A stretch of DNA of 64,000 bases from Anaeromyxobacter sp. Fw109-5. GTDB lineage: Bacteria > Myxococcota > Myxococcia > Myxococcales > Anaeromyxobacteraceae. The stretch is from the NCBI RefSeq assembly GCF_000017505.1, contig NC_009675.1:3171001-3235000 (forward strand), in the 5' to 3' direction. Within the stretch, counting starts at the first letter, position 1, and each line of letters begins with the position of its first letter. Below, piece after piece: positions 17,785-26,439 of the stretch. Position numbers and translations under genes: made by a program. The notes beneath the pieces were generated by a model that did no database searches, was not told the origin of the DNA, and saw only the letters and a list, made by a program, of their open reading frames with translations.

Positions 17785-18894
17785 ATGCTCTCGATGATGC
17801 CCGCCCGCGAACGCGCCCCCCGCTCTCGGTCCCCGCGCCGCCGCACGCCCGTCGTGACCTGGGCGCTCGCCGCAGCGAACGTCTCGTTCTTCGCGCTCGT
17901 CCTCTCCCGCGGCGATGCGGCGGATCCGGAGCTGCTCGTCCGGCTCGGCGCGCTGGAGCGGAGTCGCGTGTGGGCGGGGGAGCCCTGGCGTCTCGTCACG
18001 GCGGGCTTCCTGCACGGCGGCTGGCACCACCTCGCCATGAACCTGGGCGCCCTGCTCCTCGCCGGCCCCATCGTCGAGCGGGGGCTCGGCCCGGCCCGCT
18101 TCCTGGGCCTCTACCTCGCGAGCGTCGTGGGCGCCTCGGCCGCATCGCTCCTCGCGCACGACGCGGTGGTGGCGGGCGCGTCGGGAGGGGTGTTCGGGGT
18201 GGTGGGCGCCCTGCTCGTCCTGGAGCTGCGCCACGCGGGGAGCGCGCGGCGCTTCGTCGCCGCGCCGCATACGATCGCCGTCCTCGGCGCGCTGGCCGCC
18301 GGCTTCCTCGCCTCGCGCCTCTTCCCCGCGCGCCTCCCGTCGGACGACTTCGCGCACGCCGGCGGGCTCGTCGCCGGCGCCGCCGCCGCGTGGCTCCTCA
18401 CGCGCCCCGCCCCGCGGACCGCTGCGCCCTGGGCGGCGCTCGGCCTCGCCTTCGCGGCGGCGGTGCTCCTCGCCGTCTGGCCCCGCCCGGGGGCGACGCG
18501 GTTCCAGGCGGCCGAGCTCGAGGGCGCGCTCCACGCCGCGCTCCGCCGCGAGGACGCGGCCGAGGCGCGGCGGCTCCTCGCCATCGCGGAGGCGCGGGGC
18601 CAGCGGTCGCCCGCGCTCGACTACCTCCGCGCGCTGGTGCAGGCGCACGACGGAGAGCTGGAGGGGGCGCTGCGGGCGCTGCGCGAGCTCGCGGCGCGCG
18701 CCGGCGACCCGCTCGGCGAGGACGCCCGCCGCTCCGCCGCCCGCGTGGCGCGGATCCTCGCCGACCGCCACGCGAGCGGCCTCGGGCGGCCCCAGGATGC
18801 GGCGCGCGGGCTCGCCTATCTGGAGGAGTCCTGCGCGCTCGGCGACGCGCGGAGCTGCCGCGACGCGGCCGCGAGCCGCGCGGCGCGGCGATGA
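17785..18894 (+). CDS. rhomboid-family intramembrane serine protease with C-terminal extension
   Basis: About 369 residues; nearby ATGs at 17794 and 17797 are also possible. The rhomboid core (about 20-215) has HGGWHHLAMNL near 77-87, the catalytic S133 in GASGGVFG and H191 in FAHAGGL, in six helices. Residues 230-369 form a soluble Ala/Arg-rich helical tail that looks TPR or Sel1-like (AARGLAYLEESCALGDARSC). Such tails may present substrates. It converges on yjbQ with an 8-bp gap. Confidence 0.88.
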   Translation: MLSMMPARERAPRSRSPRRRTPVVTWALAAANVSFFALVLSRGDAADPELLVRLGALERSRVWAGEPWRLVTAGFLHGGWHHLAMNLGALLLAGPIVERGLGPARFLGLYLASVVGASAASLLAHDAVVAGASGGVFGVVGALLVLELRHAGSARRFVAAPHTIAVLGALAAGFLASRLFPARLPSDDFAHAGGLVAGAAAAWLLTRPAPRTAAPWAALGLAFAAAVLLAVWPRPGATRFQAAELEGALHAALRREDAAEARRLLAIAEARGQRSPALDYLRALVQAHDGELEGALRALRELAARAGDPLGEDARRSAARVARILADRHASGLGRPQDAARGLAYLEESCALGDARSCRDAAASRAARR

Positions 18895-18901
18895 GCGACG
18901 A

Positions 18902-19339
18902 TCACTCGCCGATGGCCTTCAGGACCACGCGCTTGCGCCGGCGCCCGTCGAACTCGTAGTAAAAGACCTGCTGCCACGGGCCCAGGTCGAGCTTCCCCTT
19001 CGTCACGGGGAGGATCACCTGGTGCCCGACGAGCAGGTTCTTGAGGTGCGCGTCGCCGTTGTCCTCGCCGCTCCGGTGGTGGCGGTAGTCCGGCCCGGGC
19101 GTGCGGTCGTCCGCGGACGGCCCCGGCGCGAGCCGCTGCACCCACTCCTCGATGTCGGCGTGCAGCCCGGGCTCGTCGTCGTTCACGAAGACCGCCGCCG
19201 TGATGTGCATGGCGGACACGAGGACCATGCCCTCCGCGAGGCCGCTCTCGCGGACGAACGCCTCCACCTCGTCGGTGATGCGCACGAGCCCTCGGCGGCG
19301 GGGAAGCTCGAACCAGAGGTACTTGGTGTGACTCTTCAT
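18902..19339 (-). CDS. yjbQ: YjbQ / UPF0047 family protein
   Basis: The 145 residues match the small UPF0047 fold: [16 protein letters not shown] near 44-59, the His-rich [14 protein letters not shown] near 87-100, GHQ, and the C-terminal [13 protein letters not shown]. Family members have weak thiamine-phosphate synthase activity, but their physiological role is not settled. The ATG at 19339 was chosen because homologous sequence begins at [13 protein letters not shown]; the frame extends upstream without it. Confidence 0.9.
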   Translation of the reverse strand: MKSHTKYLWFELPRRRGLVRITDEVEAFVRESGLAEGMVLVSAMHITAAVFVNDDEPGLHADIEEWVQRLAPGPSADDRTPGPDYRHHRSGEDNGDAHLKNLLVGHQVILPVTKGKLDLGPWQQVFYYEFDGRRRKRVVLKAIGE

Positions 19340-19538
19340 GGACGAGAGCGTAGCCCCGGTCCGGTCGCATCGCCCGACGGCGTGCGACCCGCCCGGCTCG
19401 AACGGGGAACGGTCCGGGGGGGGCACCGGGTGAATCCCCGAGGGTTCGCCCGGAGCGTCCCGCGCCCAGGGGTGAGGCGCTCGCGGTACTTGTGGCGCGA
19501 CGCCGGCCGCGAGATGGTCGTTCCCACCGGAGGCGATC

Positions 19539-19991
19539 ATGTCCGCGGACTGGACGCCAGAGCTCGCGGTGAACCACCCCCAGCTCGACGAGGAGCACGT
19601 CGAGATCTTCCGCCTGCTGGAGGCCGCCGCGCGGTCGCTCGACGGCACGCGGGAGGCGGCGGAGCGCGCCGTCAGCATCCTCGCCGACGCCATCGTCGAG
19701 AACCTCGTGTCCGAGGAGCGTCTGATGGAGGAGACGTTCTACCCGGACCGCTCGAGGCATCGGGCCGCGCACGAGCTGTTCATGGCGGACTTCGCGAGCA
19801 TGCGGGACGAGCTGCGCGAGAAGGGCCCGACGCCGCTCGTGGAGGTCTGGCTCGGCACGCGGCTCCCGGAGTGGCTCCGCTTCCACATCCGCGTGAACGA
19901 CGCGCCGCTCGCCGCGCACCTCGCCCGCCGCCGCCCGTCCGAGCCCGGCGACGCGCGATGGAGCCGGACGGGTACGCACCGGGTGTCCTGA
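19539..19991 (+). CDS. bacteriohemerythrin-like protein with one His ligand replaced
   Basis: A 150-residue four-helix protein of the O2-binding hemerythrin family. A good GGAGG site precedes the ATG. Ligands seen are H20, E59, H74, H78, H116 and D121 in the expected HxxxE, HxxxH and HxxxxD arrangement. The His expected four residues before E59 is N55. The site may therefore bind iron in an altered way or sense something other than O2. The last 25 residues are Arg/Pro-rich. No signalling domain is fused. Confidence 0.85.
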   Translation: MSADWTPELAVNHPQLDEEHVEIFRLLEAAARSLDGTREAAERAVSILADAIVENLVSEERLMEETFYPDRSRHRAAHELFMADFASMRDELREKGPTPLVEVWLGTRLPEWLRFHIRVNDAPLAAHLARRRPSEPGDARWSRTGTHRVS

Positions 19992-20022
19992 GCTCGCGGT
20001 GGCGACGCAGGCGACGGGAGGT

Positions 20023-21609
20023 TCACCGCGCGTCCGCCTCCGCCGGCGCGCCGAGGAGCTCGTCCACCTCCGCGCGCAGGAGCCAGTCCTCCGGGAACTC
20101 CGCCGCGGCGTCGCGGATGGCGATGAGCCGCTCGCGCGCCGCGGTCCCTGCCTCACGCAGCCGCCGCACCTCGGCGTAGAGCGCCGCCAGCCGCGGCGGG
20201 AGCGCCTCGGCCTTGCGCGCCCGGGCCCGCGCCTCGCCCTCTCCCTCGGCGAAGGACGACAGCTCCCCGAACCAGCGATCCCACGCCCCCGGATCGGCGG
20301 GCCCCCCCGCCACGGAGCGGAGGTCCTCGGAGACGAAGAGGAGGGCCCAGGAGGGGAGCTCGAGCGGGCGACCGGCGACCGCGCCGCGCAGGTTCACCAC
20401 CTCGCCTCCCCCCACCGCGAACCCCTGCAGCGCGAGGCCCGACGAGAGCGCCACGTCGAACGCGCCGCGCTCCGGGAGCGCCGCCCGCCCGAACGCGACG
20501 ACCACGTCGCCCTGCCAGGGCTTCCCCTCCGCCACGCCGCCGCGCGACACGAGCACCGGCCCGTCGAGCCGCGCGAGCGCGCGGCGGAGCCCCGGCGCGG
20601 CCTCGCCCGTGCCGTCGACGCACGCCACCACCCGCCCCGAGAGCTCGCGCCCCGCGGAGAGGACGAGGTGGTTCACGGAGCGGGCCCGGCGCGCCTCCTC
20701 GAGGCCGTGATCGCCGCCGCGCTTCCAGGACAGCGTCGCCGCGAACCCGTCGAGGACCTCGAAGAGCTGATCGAAGTCGCGCGCCACGAAGAGCTGCGGC
20801 TGCATCCGCGTGATGTCGTAGGCGAGGTCCGCACACGCGGCGGTGAGCGGGAGCTTCTCCACCGCGGGCGTGAGGCAGTGGACGGCCTCGCCGATGGAGG
20901 AGAGCAGCCCGGCGCCGTAGAGCCGCGGCGCGTCGAGCGCGCCCACCAGCCCGTACTCGGCGGTCCACCAGTAGAGCCGGCTCGCCCGCGTGGACTCCGA
21001 GGCGTACCGGACGCTCGCCGCGGCCGCGGCGAGGCGCTGCTCGGCGAGGGCGACCTCCTCCTCTCCGGCGGTCGGATCCTCCTTCACGACGGACAGGTTG
21101 CGGATCGCCTCGAACACGGCCTGGTCCTCGGCCGAGGCGATCGCGCGGAACCCCACCTCGCCGGCGCGCCGCAGGTACTCGGCGTAGGTCGGGTCCGCGA
21201 TGAAGGGGGCGTGGCCGGCGCTCTCGTGGACGATGTCGGGCGCCGGCGTGTACTCGATGTGCTCGTGCGTCCGGATGTCGGCGGCGATGGCGAGGACGCG
21301 CCGGCTCTGCAGCTCGGTGAAGACCGCGGGCGGGATGAACCCGCGCACGGCGACCGCCGCCCAGCCGGCGCGCGCGAGCCGCTCGTTCATCTCGTCGAGG
21401 CGGGGGATGCGCTCGACGTCGATGCCGGTGGCCTCGAGCCCGGCGAGGTAGCGCGGGTGCGCCCGGGACCGGAGGTGGGCGGTGAGCCGGCGCAGGATGT
21501 GGCGCCACACGGCGTGGTCGCGCGGCGTGTACGCCTCGTAATCCTGGGTCACGACGAACCGGCGCAGGTGCGGCGGGAGACCGGCGATGGCGCGCTCGGT
21601 GGGGGTCAT
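20023..21609 (-). CDS. aromatic amino acid hydroxylase (phenylalanine 4-monooxygenase-like)
   Basis: Non-haem iron, pterin-dependent enzyme that would convert phenylalanine to tyrosine. In the 528-residue protein the iron triad is H128 and H133 in HESAGH plus E218 in WWTAEYG. The catalytic domain covers about 20-330. Residues 330-528 are an extra C-terminal region not found in the short (about 260-residue) bacterial PhhA. The ATG at 21609 starts the conserved MTPTERAIAGLPPHLRRFV. No pterin-recycling gene is beside it. Tryptophan hydroxylation is an alternative. Confidence 0.87.
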   Translation of the reverse strand: MTPTERAIAGLPPHLRRFVVTQDYEAYTPRDHAVWRHILRRLTAHLRSRAHPRYLAGLEATGIDVERIPRLDEMNERLARAGWAAVAVRGFIPPAVFTELQSRRVLAIAADIRTHEHIEYTPAPDIVHESAGHAPFIADPTYAEYLRRAGEVGFRAIASAEDQAVFEAIRNLSVVKEDPTAGEEEVALAEQRLAAAAASVRYASESTRASRLYWWTAEYGLVGALDAPRLYGAGLLSSIGEAVHCLTPAVEKLPLTAACADLAYDITRMQPQLFVARDFDQLFEVLDGFAATLSWKRGGDHGLEEARRARSVNHLVLSAGRELSGRVVACVDGTGEAAPGLRRALARLDGPVLVSRGGVAEGKPWQGDVVVAFGRAALPERGAFDVALSSGLALQGFAVGGGEVVNLRGAVAGRPLELPSWALLFVSEDLRSVAGGPADPGAWDRWFGELSSFAEGEGEARARARKAEALPPRLAALYAEVRRLREAGTAARERLIAIRDAAAEFPEDWLLRAEVDELLGAPAEADAR

Positions 21610-21874
21610 CGATCCTCGCTCCCTCCTTCGGAGAAGGTTGCTCCCGCCGCTCGCCCGCGGAAGCGCACCGCGGCGGCGAGACACCGTCGCCCCCTCGATT
21701 AACCGGCGGGCCGGCAGGCGCCAGGTCCCGCGCGCGATTCCGGGGGACGCAGCGCGCCCTCGCGGCCCGGCCTCGCCGGGCGCGCCGTCGCGTGGCCCCC
21801 GAACGAGCCGTCCTCCGTCGCGGGGTTTCTGCTGTGCTCCTCGTCCCACACGGCGCGAGACGGGAGAGCACCCG

Positions 21875-23155
21875 ATGGCCCATCACGCTTCGCGGTCCTC
21901 CGTCTACCGGCGGCTCACGGACCGGCTGAACCGCTCCCCGCAGGGCGCGCCGCCCTCGGAGACCCTCTTCGAGATCCTGCGGCTGCTGTTCAGCGAGCGC
22001 GAGGCGGAGCTCGTCTCCGTCTTGCCGCTCAAGCCCTTCACCGTGGCGAGGGCCGCGGCCGCGTGGAAGACGACCGAGGCGGAGGCGCAGCGCGTGCTCG
22101 AGACGCTCGCCTCGCGCGCGCTGCTCGTGGACCTCGAGGGGAAGGACGGCGTCCGCTACGTCCTGCCGCCGCCGATGGCGGGGTTCTTCGAGTTCTCGAT
22201 GATGCGCGTGCGGAGCGACCTCGACCAGAAGGCGCTCGCCGAGCTGTTCTACCAGTATCTCAACGTCGAGGAGGACTTCGTCCGGGCGCTGTTCGCGGGC
22301 GGGGAGACTCAGCTCGGGCGGACGTTCGTGAACGAGCCGGCGCTGGGAGACGACGACGCGCTGCACGTGCTCGACTTCGAGCGCGCGAGCGAGGTGATCC
22401 GGACGGCGACGCACCGGGCCGTCGGCCTGTGCTACTGCCGCCACAAGATGCAGCACCTCGGCCGCGCCTGCGACGCGCCGCAGGACATCTGCATGACGTT
22501 CAACCTCTCCGCCGCCGCGCTCGTCCGGCACGGGCACGCGCGCGCCGTGGACGTGGCCGAGGGGCTCGAGCTCCTCCAGCAGGCGTACGAGCGGGACCTC
22601 GTGCAGTTCGGCGAGAACGTGCGGGAGTCGGTGAACTTCATCTGCAACTGCTGCGGCTGCTGCTGCGAGGCGATGATCGCCGCCCGCCGGTTCGCGGTGA
22701 TGCACCCCATCCACACGACCGCGTTCCTCCCGGCGGTGGAGGAGAGCGCCTGCAACGGCTGCGAGAAGTGCGTCCGCGTCTGCCCCGTGGAGGCGATGAG
22801 CGCCGTGTCGGCGAACGACCCGCGCCACCCGAAGAGGACCGTCGCGCGCCTCGACGAGGACCGGTGCCTCGGCTGTGGCGTGTGCGTCCGCGCCTGCGCG
22901 CCCCGGGCGATCGCCCTGCGCCCCCGCGCGAGCCGCCGGCTCACTCCGCTCAACGGCGCGCACCGCGCCGTGCTGATGGCGATCGAGCGCGGCAAGCTCC
23001 AGGACCTCGTGTTCGACGATCGGCTGCTCTTCAGCCACCGTGCGCTCGCGGCGCTCCTCGGCGCCGTCCTCCGGCTGCCCCCCGCCAAGCGGCTCCTCGC
23101 GACCGAGCAGGTGCGGTCCCGCTACCTCGAGGCCCTCTGCAGGCGCTTCGCGTGA
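21875..23155 (+). CDS. 4Fe-4S dicluster ferredoxin-like protein with winged-helix-like N-terminus
   Basis: 426 residues; the start has GGGAGA upstream. Residues 25-110 resemble a winged-helix (FTVARAAAAWKTTEAEAQRVLETL). The middle contains CYCRHKMQ and an unusual FICNCCGCCCEAM run near 250. Residues 285-350 hold two ferredoxin cysteine sets, CNGCEKCVRVCPVEA and CLGCGVCVRACAPRA. Similar proteins are annotated only as Fe-S or ferredoxin proteins; electron transfer or redox sensing is plausible. It is divergent from the hydroxylase across 265 bp. Confidence 0.85.
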   Translation: MAHHASRSSVYRRLTDRLNRSPQGAPPSETLFEILRLLFSEREAELVSVLPLKPFTVARAAAAWKTTEAEAQRVLETLASRALLVDLEGKDGVRYVLPPPMAGFFEFSMMRVRSDLDQKALAELFYQYLNVEEDFVRALFAGGETQLGRTFVNEPALGDDDALHVLDFERASEVIRTATHRAVGLCYCRHKMQHLGRACDAPQDICMTFNLSAAALVRHGHARAVDVAEGLELLQQAYERDLVQFGENVRESVNFICNCCGCCCEAMIAARRFAVMHPIHTTAFLPAVEESACNGCEKCVRVCPVEAMSAVSANDPRHPKRTVARLDEDRCLGCGVCVRACAPRAIALRPRASRRLTPLNGAHRAVLMAIERGKLQDLVFDDRLLFSHRALAALLGAVLRLPPAKRLLATEQVRSRYLEALCRRFA

Positions 23156-23164
23156 GTGACCCGC

Positions 23165-24688
23165 CTACGCCGGGGAGACGCGTCCTCCCCCGATGCGCCA
23201 GCGCTCCGCCCGCGGAGGCCCCTCCACCCCTCCTCTCCCCACGCCGAGGACCCGCTCCGCGAACGCGTCGTCGTGCGTCACGAGCAGGATCGCGCCGGGG
23301 TACTCCTCCAGCGCGGCTTCGAGCCGCTCCACCGTGGGCAGGTCCAGGTGGTTGGTCGGCTCGTCGAGCACGAGCGCCCAGGCGTGGCGCCCGAGCCCGA
23401 GCGCGAGGAGGAGCTTGCGCGCCTCTCCCGGCGACGGGTCGCACGAGGCGAGGAGCCGCGCCGGATCGCTCCCGAGCGCCGCCACGAGCGAGAGCACTCG
23501 CCCCTTCACGTCCGGCGCGAGCCTCCGCACCTCGTCGAGGAGCCGGGTCCCCGCGCCCGCGGGCAGCTCCTGCGGCAGGTGGAGGAGCCGCTCGCCCGGG
23601 AGGGTCGAGCCGGCGAGGAGCGCCTCGACGAGGGTCGTCTTGCCCGCCCCGTTCGGCCCCTCGAGCCGTACGCGCGCCTCTCGCGCGAGCCGCACGTGGA
23701 CGTCGCGCAGCACGGGCGCGGGGCCGGCGCGGAGCACCTCCGCGTCGAGCGAGAGCAGCACCGGCCGCGGCGCGCGCTCGAAGCCGAGCCGGATGGTGCG
23801 GCCGAGCTCGGCGTCGGGCACGTCAGGGATGGCCTCCTCCGCGCGCCGAGCCGCCGAGCGGAGCCGGTTCACGTCCCCTCCGAGCCGGTCCTCCGCCCAG
23901 GCGCGGAGCGTCTTCGCGCCGAGCGTCCGTCCGTCACGGTCCTTCGGATCGCGCCGGCGCCCGCTCTGCGAACGCTCCGCCGCCTCGCGCTCGCGGCGCG
24001 CCTCGTCGAGCTTCCGCGCGGCGCCGCGCGCCGCCTCCTGGGCGGCGCCGCGCCGCTCCCACGCGGCGCCGAGCTCCGACTCCCACGCCGCGCGCGCGGC
24101 GCCGTACGGCAGGAGCCAGAGCCGCGCCTCGCCCCGGTGGAGCCGCAGCGTGCGCGGCGCGATCGCCTCGAGGAGCGTGCGGTCATGGGAGACCACCACC
24201 CCCACCCCGCGGAAGCGGCGCAGCGCCGCGACGAGCATGGCCCGCGCCTCCGCGTCGGCGTGGTTCGTCGGCTCGTCGAGGAGCAGCACGTCGGGCTCGG
24301 CCGCGAGCGCCGCGCCGATCTGCCAGCGCTTTCGCTCACCGGGGGAGAGCGTCTCCCAGCGCGAGAGGTCCTCCGGCGCGAGCGCCAGCGACGCCCGCAG
24401 GCGGCGAGCGGGGCCGTCGTCGCGCGCCGCGAGGAGGGGCGGCTCCGCGCCCGGACGGTGCACCTCCTGCGGGCAGACGGCGACGATCGCGCCGCCGGGG
24501 TCGAGGCGCACGCGGCCGGCGTCCGGCGCGAGCGCGCCCGAGAGCAGCGCGAGCAGCGTCGACTTGCCGGCGCCGTTCTCGCCCACGAGGGCGGTCCAGC
24601 CGGACGGGAGGACGAGATCGACGTCGGAGAGGACGGGTGCGGCGTCCGCGTAGGCGAACGCGAGCCGCTCGAGGCGGACGGAGGGCAT
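23165..24688 (-). CDS. ABC-F family ATPase
   Basis: A 507-residue soluble protein with two ABC domains and no membrane segments. Domain 1 has Walker A GENGAGKST, signature LSPGERKRW and LLLDEPTNHAD. Domain 2 has GPNGAGKTT, SPGEARKL and LVLDEPTNHLD. A charged helical linker lies between, with a short Lys/Arg-rich part. ABC-F proteins act on ribosomes (translation factors or antibiotic protection). The compact linker does not point to a known resistance class. The start MPSVRLERLAF at 24688 is set by homology. Confidence 0.92.
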   Translation of the reverse strand: MPSVRLERLAFAYADAAPVLSDVDLVLPSGWTALVGENGAGKSTLLALLSGALAPDAGRVRLDPGGAIVAVCPQEVHRPGAEPPLLAARDDGPARRLRASLALAPEDLSRWETLSPGERKRWQIGAALAAEPDVLLLDEPTNHADAEARAMLVAALRRFRGVGVVVSHDRTLLEAIAPRTLRLHRGEARLWLLPYGAARAAWESELGAAWERRGAAQEAARGAARKLDEARREREAAERSQSGRRRDPKDRDGRTLGAKTLRAWAEDRLGGDVNRLRSAARRAEEAIPDVPDAELGRTIRLGFERAPRPVLLSLDAEVLRAGPAPVLRDVHVRLAREARVRLEGPNGAGKTTLVEALLAGSTLPGERLLHLPQELPAGAGTRLLDEVRRLAPDVKGRVLSLVAALGSDPARLLASCDPSPGEARKLLLALGLGRHAWALVLDEPTNHLDLPTVERLEAALEEYPGAILLVTHDDAFAERVLGVGRGGVEGPPRAERWRIGGGRVSPA

Positions 24689-24957
24689 CTGGCTGCTCCA
24701 GGACGGGCCGTGCGCCACGCGGGGATCGCGGGCGCGGGGGACGAGAGGGCCTCGGGTTCCGGAGCTAGGCGAGCATGGACGCACCGCGCGAGCGGCGCGG
24801 AGACTTTCTAGCCCGACCGCGCGCCTCGGGCAACCGCGAGGCAGATCGGCCGGCGCGCCGGTAGGGAACGCTCGCACGTCCGGGCGAGCCCCACGCTCCT
24901 GGGACCTAGACGCGCTTGCCCCACGGGGGTGGGCGCGGTTATCCACCGGGCGAGCGG

Positions 24958-25326
24958 ATGAGCCCCGAGCCTCCCAGGATCCTCGTCGTGGACGACAGCG
25001 CCGCCCTGCGGGAGAACCTGCAGGAGTGCCTGGAGCTGGAGGGCTACGCCGTCAGCGTCGCCAAGGACGGCGTGCACGCGCTCGAGCGGCTCGCGGAGGA
25101 GCCGCCCCCGTCCGTGGTGCTCCTCGATCTCGCCATGCCCGGCATCGACGGCCGCGAGCTGGTGGCGCGCATCCGCGCGAACCCGCGGCTCGCGGGCGTG
25201 CGCATCGTGATGTCGAGCGGGCACACCGCGCCTCGCATGCGCGAGGGGATCGCCTTCGACGCCTTCCTCGCCAAGCCCTTCGGCGTGGACGAGCTGCTCG
25301 CCGCGCTGCGGCGCGTGCGCGGGTGA
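24958..25326 (+). CDS. single-domain response regulator (receiver only)
   Basis: 122 residues forming only a receiver domain, with D12/D13, the phospho-acceptor D57 in LLDLAMPG, S86 in MSSGH and a Lys in LAKPF near 109. There is no output domain, so it probably acts by protein contact or phosphotransfer. No kinase is adjacent. It is divergent from the ABC-F gene across 269 bp. Confidence 0.9.
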   Translation: MSPEPPRILVVDDSAALRENLQECLELEGYAVSVAKDGVHALERLAEEPPPSVVLLDLAMPGIDGRELVARIRANPRLAGVRIVMSSGHTAPRMREGIAFDAFLAKPFGVDELLAALRRVRG

Positions 25327-25327
25327 G

Positions 25328-25377
25328 AACCGGGCGCCGCGGACGCGCTGCGAGACGCGGCGCGGGCACCCGGTCTT
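25328..25377. terminator. imperfect hairpin between convergent genes
   Basis: ACCGGG...CGCCGCG and CGCGGCG...CCCGGT flank a loop between the receiver gene and the convergent lipoprotein gene; TCTTCT follows on the plus strand. A plausible terminator for the receiver gene. Confidence 0.45.
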
Positions 25378-25452
25378 CTCCGTCGCGCGTGGCGGGAGCC
25401 TCGATCCGCAGAGGCGCGCCACGCGGACGCCGGCGGGAACGGAGCGCTGGAC

Positions 25453-25980
25453 CTAGTCGAAGACGCAGAAGCCGCCGTAGTTCAGGATTCCGTCGATGCA
25501 CGCCGCGATGGCGAGCTGATCGTTGCGGTTCTCGGGGCGGCAGTCGGCGATCTCCGCCTCGATCTCCCAGGCCTGGCACTCAGGCTGGCCGCCGCCGCAC
25601 TGGCCGGGGCACTGGATCCCGTTCGATCCCTGGCCGATCGTCGGGTTGCTCAGCTGCAGCGCGACCCAGAACTTCTGGAGCACGTCGCCCGACGCGCACG
25701 TCGCGGGACATCCCTCGCGATCCTGGCCGGCGTTCGCGGAGGTGGGCCCCACGAAGCACTCGCACATGTCGGCGCAGGAGGTGAAGCCGTAGAAGTCGTT
25801 GCACTGGTCGTCGGTCGCCGTGCTCGCGCCGCCGCACCAGAAGCCCGGGGTGAACCCTTCGCACGTGACGACGTGCTCCGCCGTCGACTGCTCCAGAGAC
25901 GAGTCGCTCGCGGTGCCGCCGCACGCCGCGAGAGCAGCCGCCGCGAACAGCGCAATCATACCCTGCGTATAACCCCTCAT
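25453..25980 (-). CDS. cysteine-rich lipoprotein, unknown function
   Basis: 175 residues beginning with a type II signal peptide (MRGYTQG..., lipobox LAAC at C20) and a GGGGA ribosome site. The mature part has about 14 Cys, including CNDFYGFTSCADMCECF and CPGQCGGGQPEC, and Ala/Asp-rich helices. It is likely disulfide-stabilised and exported. I do not recognise a family. It is monocistronic, convergent with the receiver gene. Confidence 0.75.
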   Translation of the reverse strand: MRGYTQGMIALFAAAALAACGGTASDSSLEQSTAEHVVTCEGFTPGFWCGGASTATDDQCNDFYGFTSCADMCECFVGPTSANAGQDREGCPATCASGDVLQKFWVALQLSNPTIGQGSNGIQCPGQCGGGQPECQAWEIEAEIADCRPENRNDQLAIAACIDGILNYGGFCVFD

Positions 25981-26439
25981 CGCGCATCCCCTTCGGTGGT
26001 TGGGTGGAACGGGCCTAAGCTGCGTCGGAACGTGGATGGCGGTGAATGATTGTGATGGGTCGTTCCCCAATACTGCCCGCTCTTTGCGCCGACCCCTCGT
26101 CACGCGCCGTGACCGAGTGACAGGTCTGGCCGAGTGAACGCACCGAGCCAGGGCAGCCCGATGACCGCCTGGTTCCAGGCGCCCCGCGGCCGGTGGACTC
26201 GAGCGCGAGGAGCGCCGCCACCAGGCGACGCCGAGCACGTCCAGCGGAACCCGGACCCCGACGATGTCACCAGAGCTGCCCGAGCTCCTGGCGCGCGTCG
26301 TCCTTCAGATGCGCATCGGTGGCGTCCGCCGATCGCCTTCGCGCTCCGGCGCCTCGACGCCGCCGGGCAGGCAGGCAGGCGCCCCGTCGCACGGACGCGC
26401 CTCGTCGATGCGCTGGACGGGACGCTCGCGCTCGAGACG
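25981..26439. other. 459-bp intergenic region, no supported gene
   Basis: Lies between the lipoprotein start and the norB stop, both on the minus strand. Open frames exist on both strands but none has a good start or family motif. A minus-strand stretch near 26130-26260 reads protein-like in two different frames (AWNQAVIGLPWLGAF and VRVPLDVLGVAWW) and might be a decayed gene fragment. The promoter of the lipoprotein gene should lie in 25985-26120. Confidence 0.4.
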
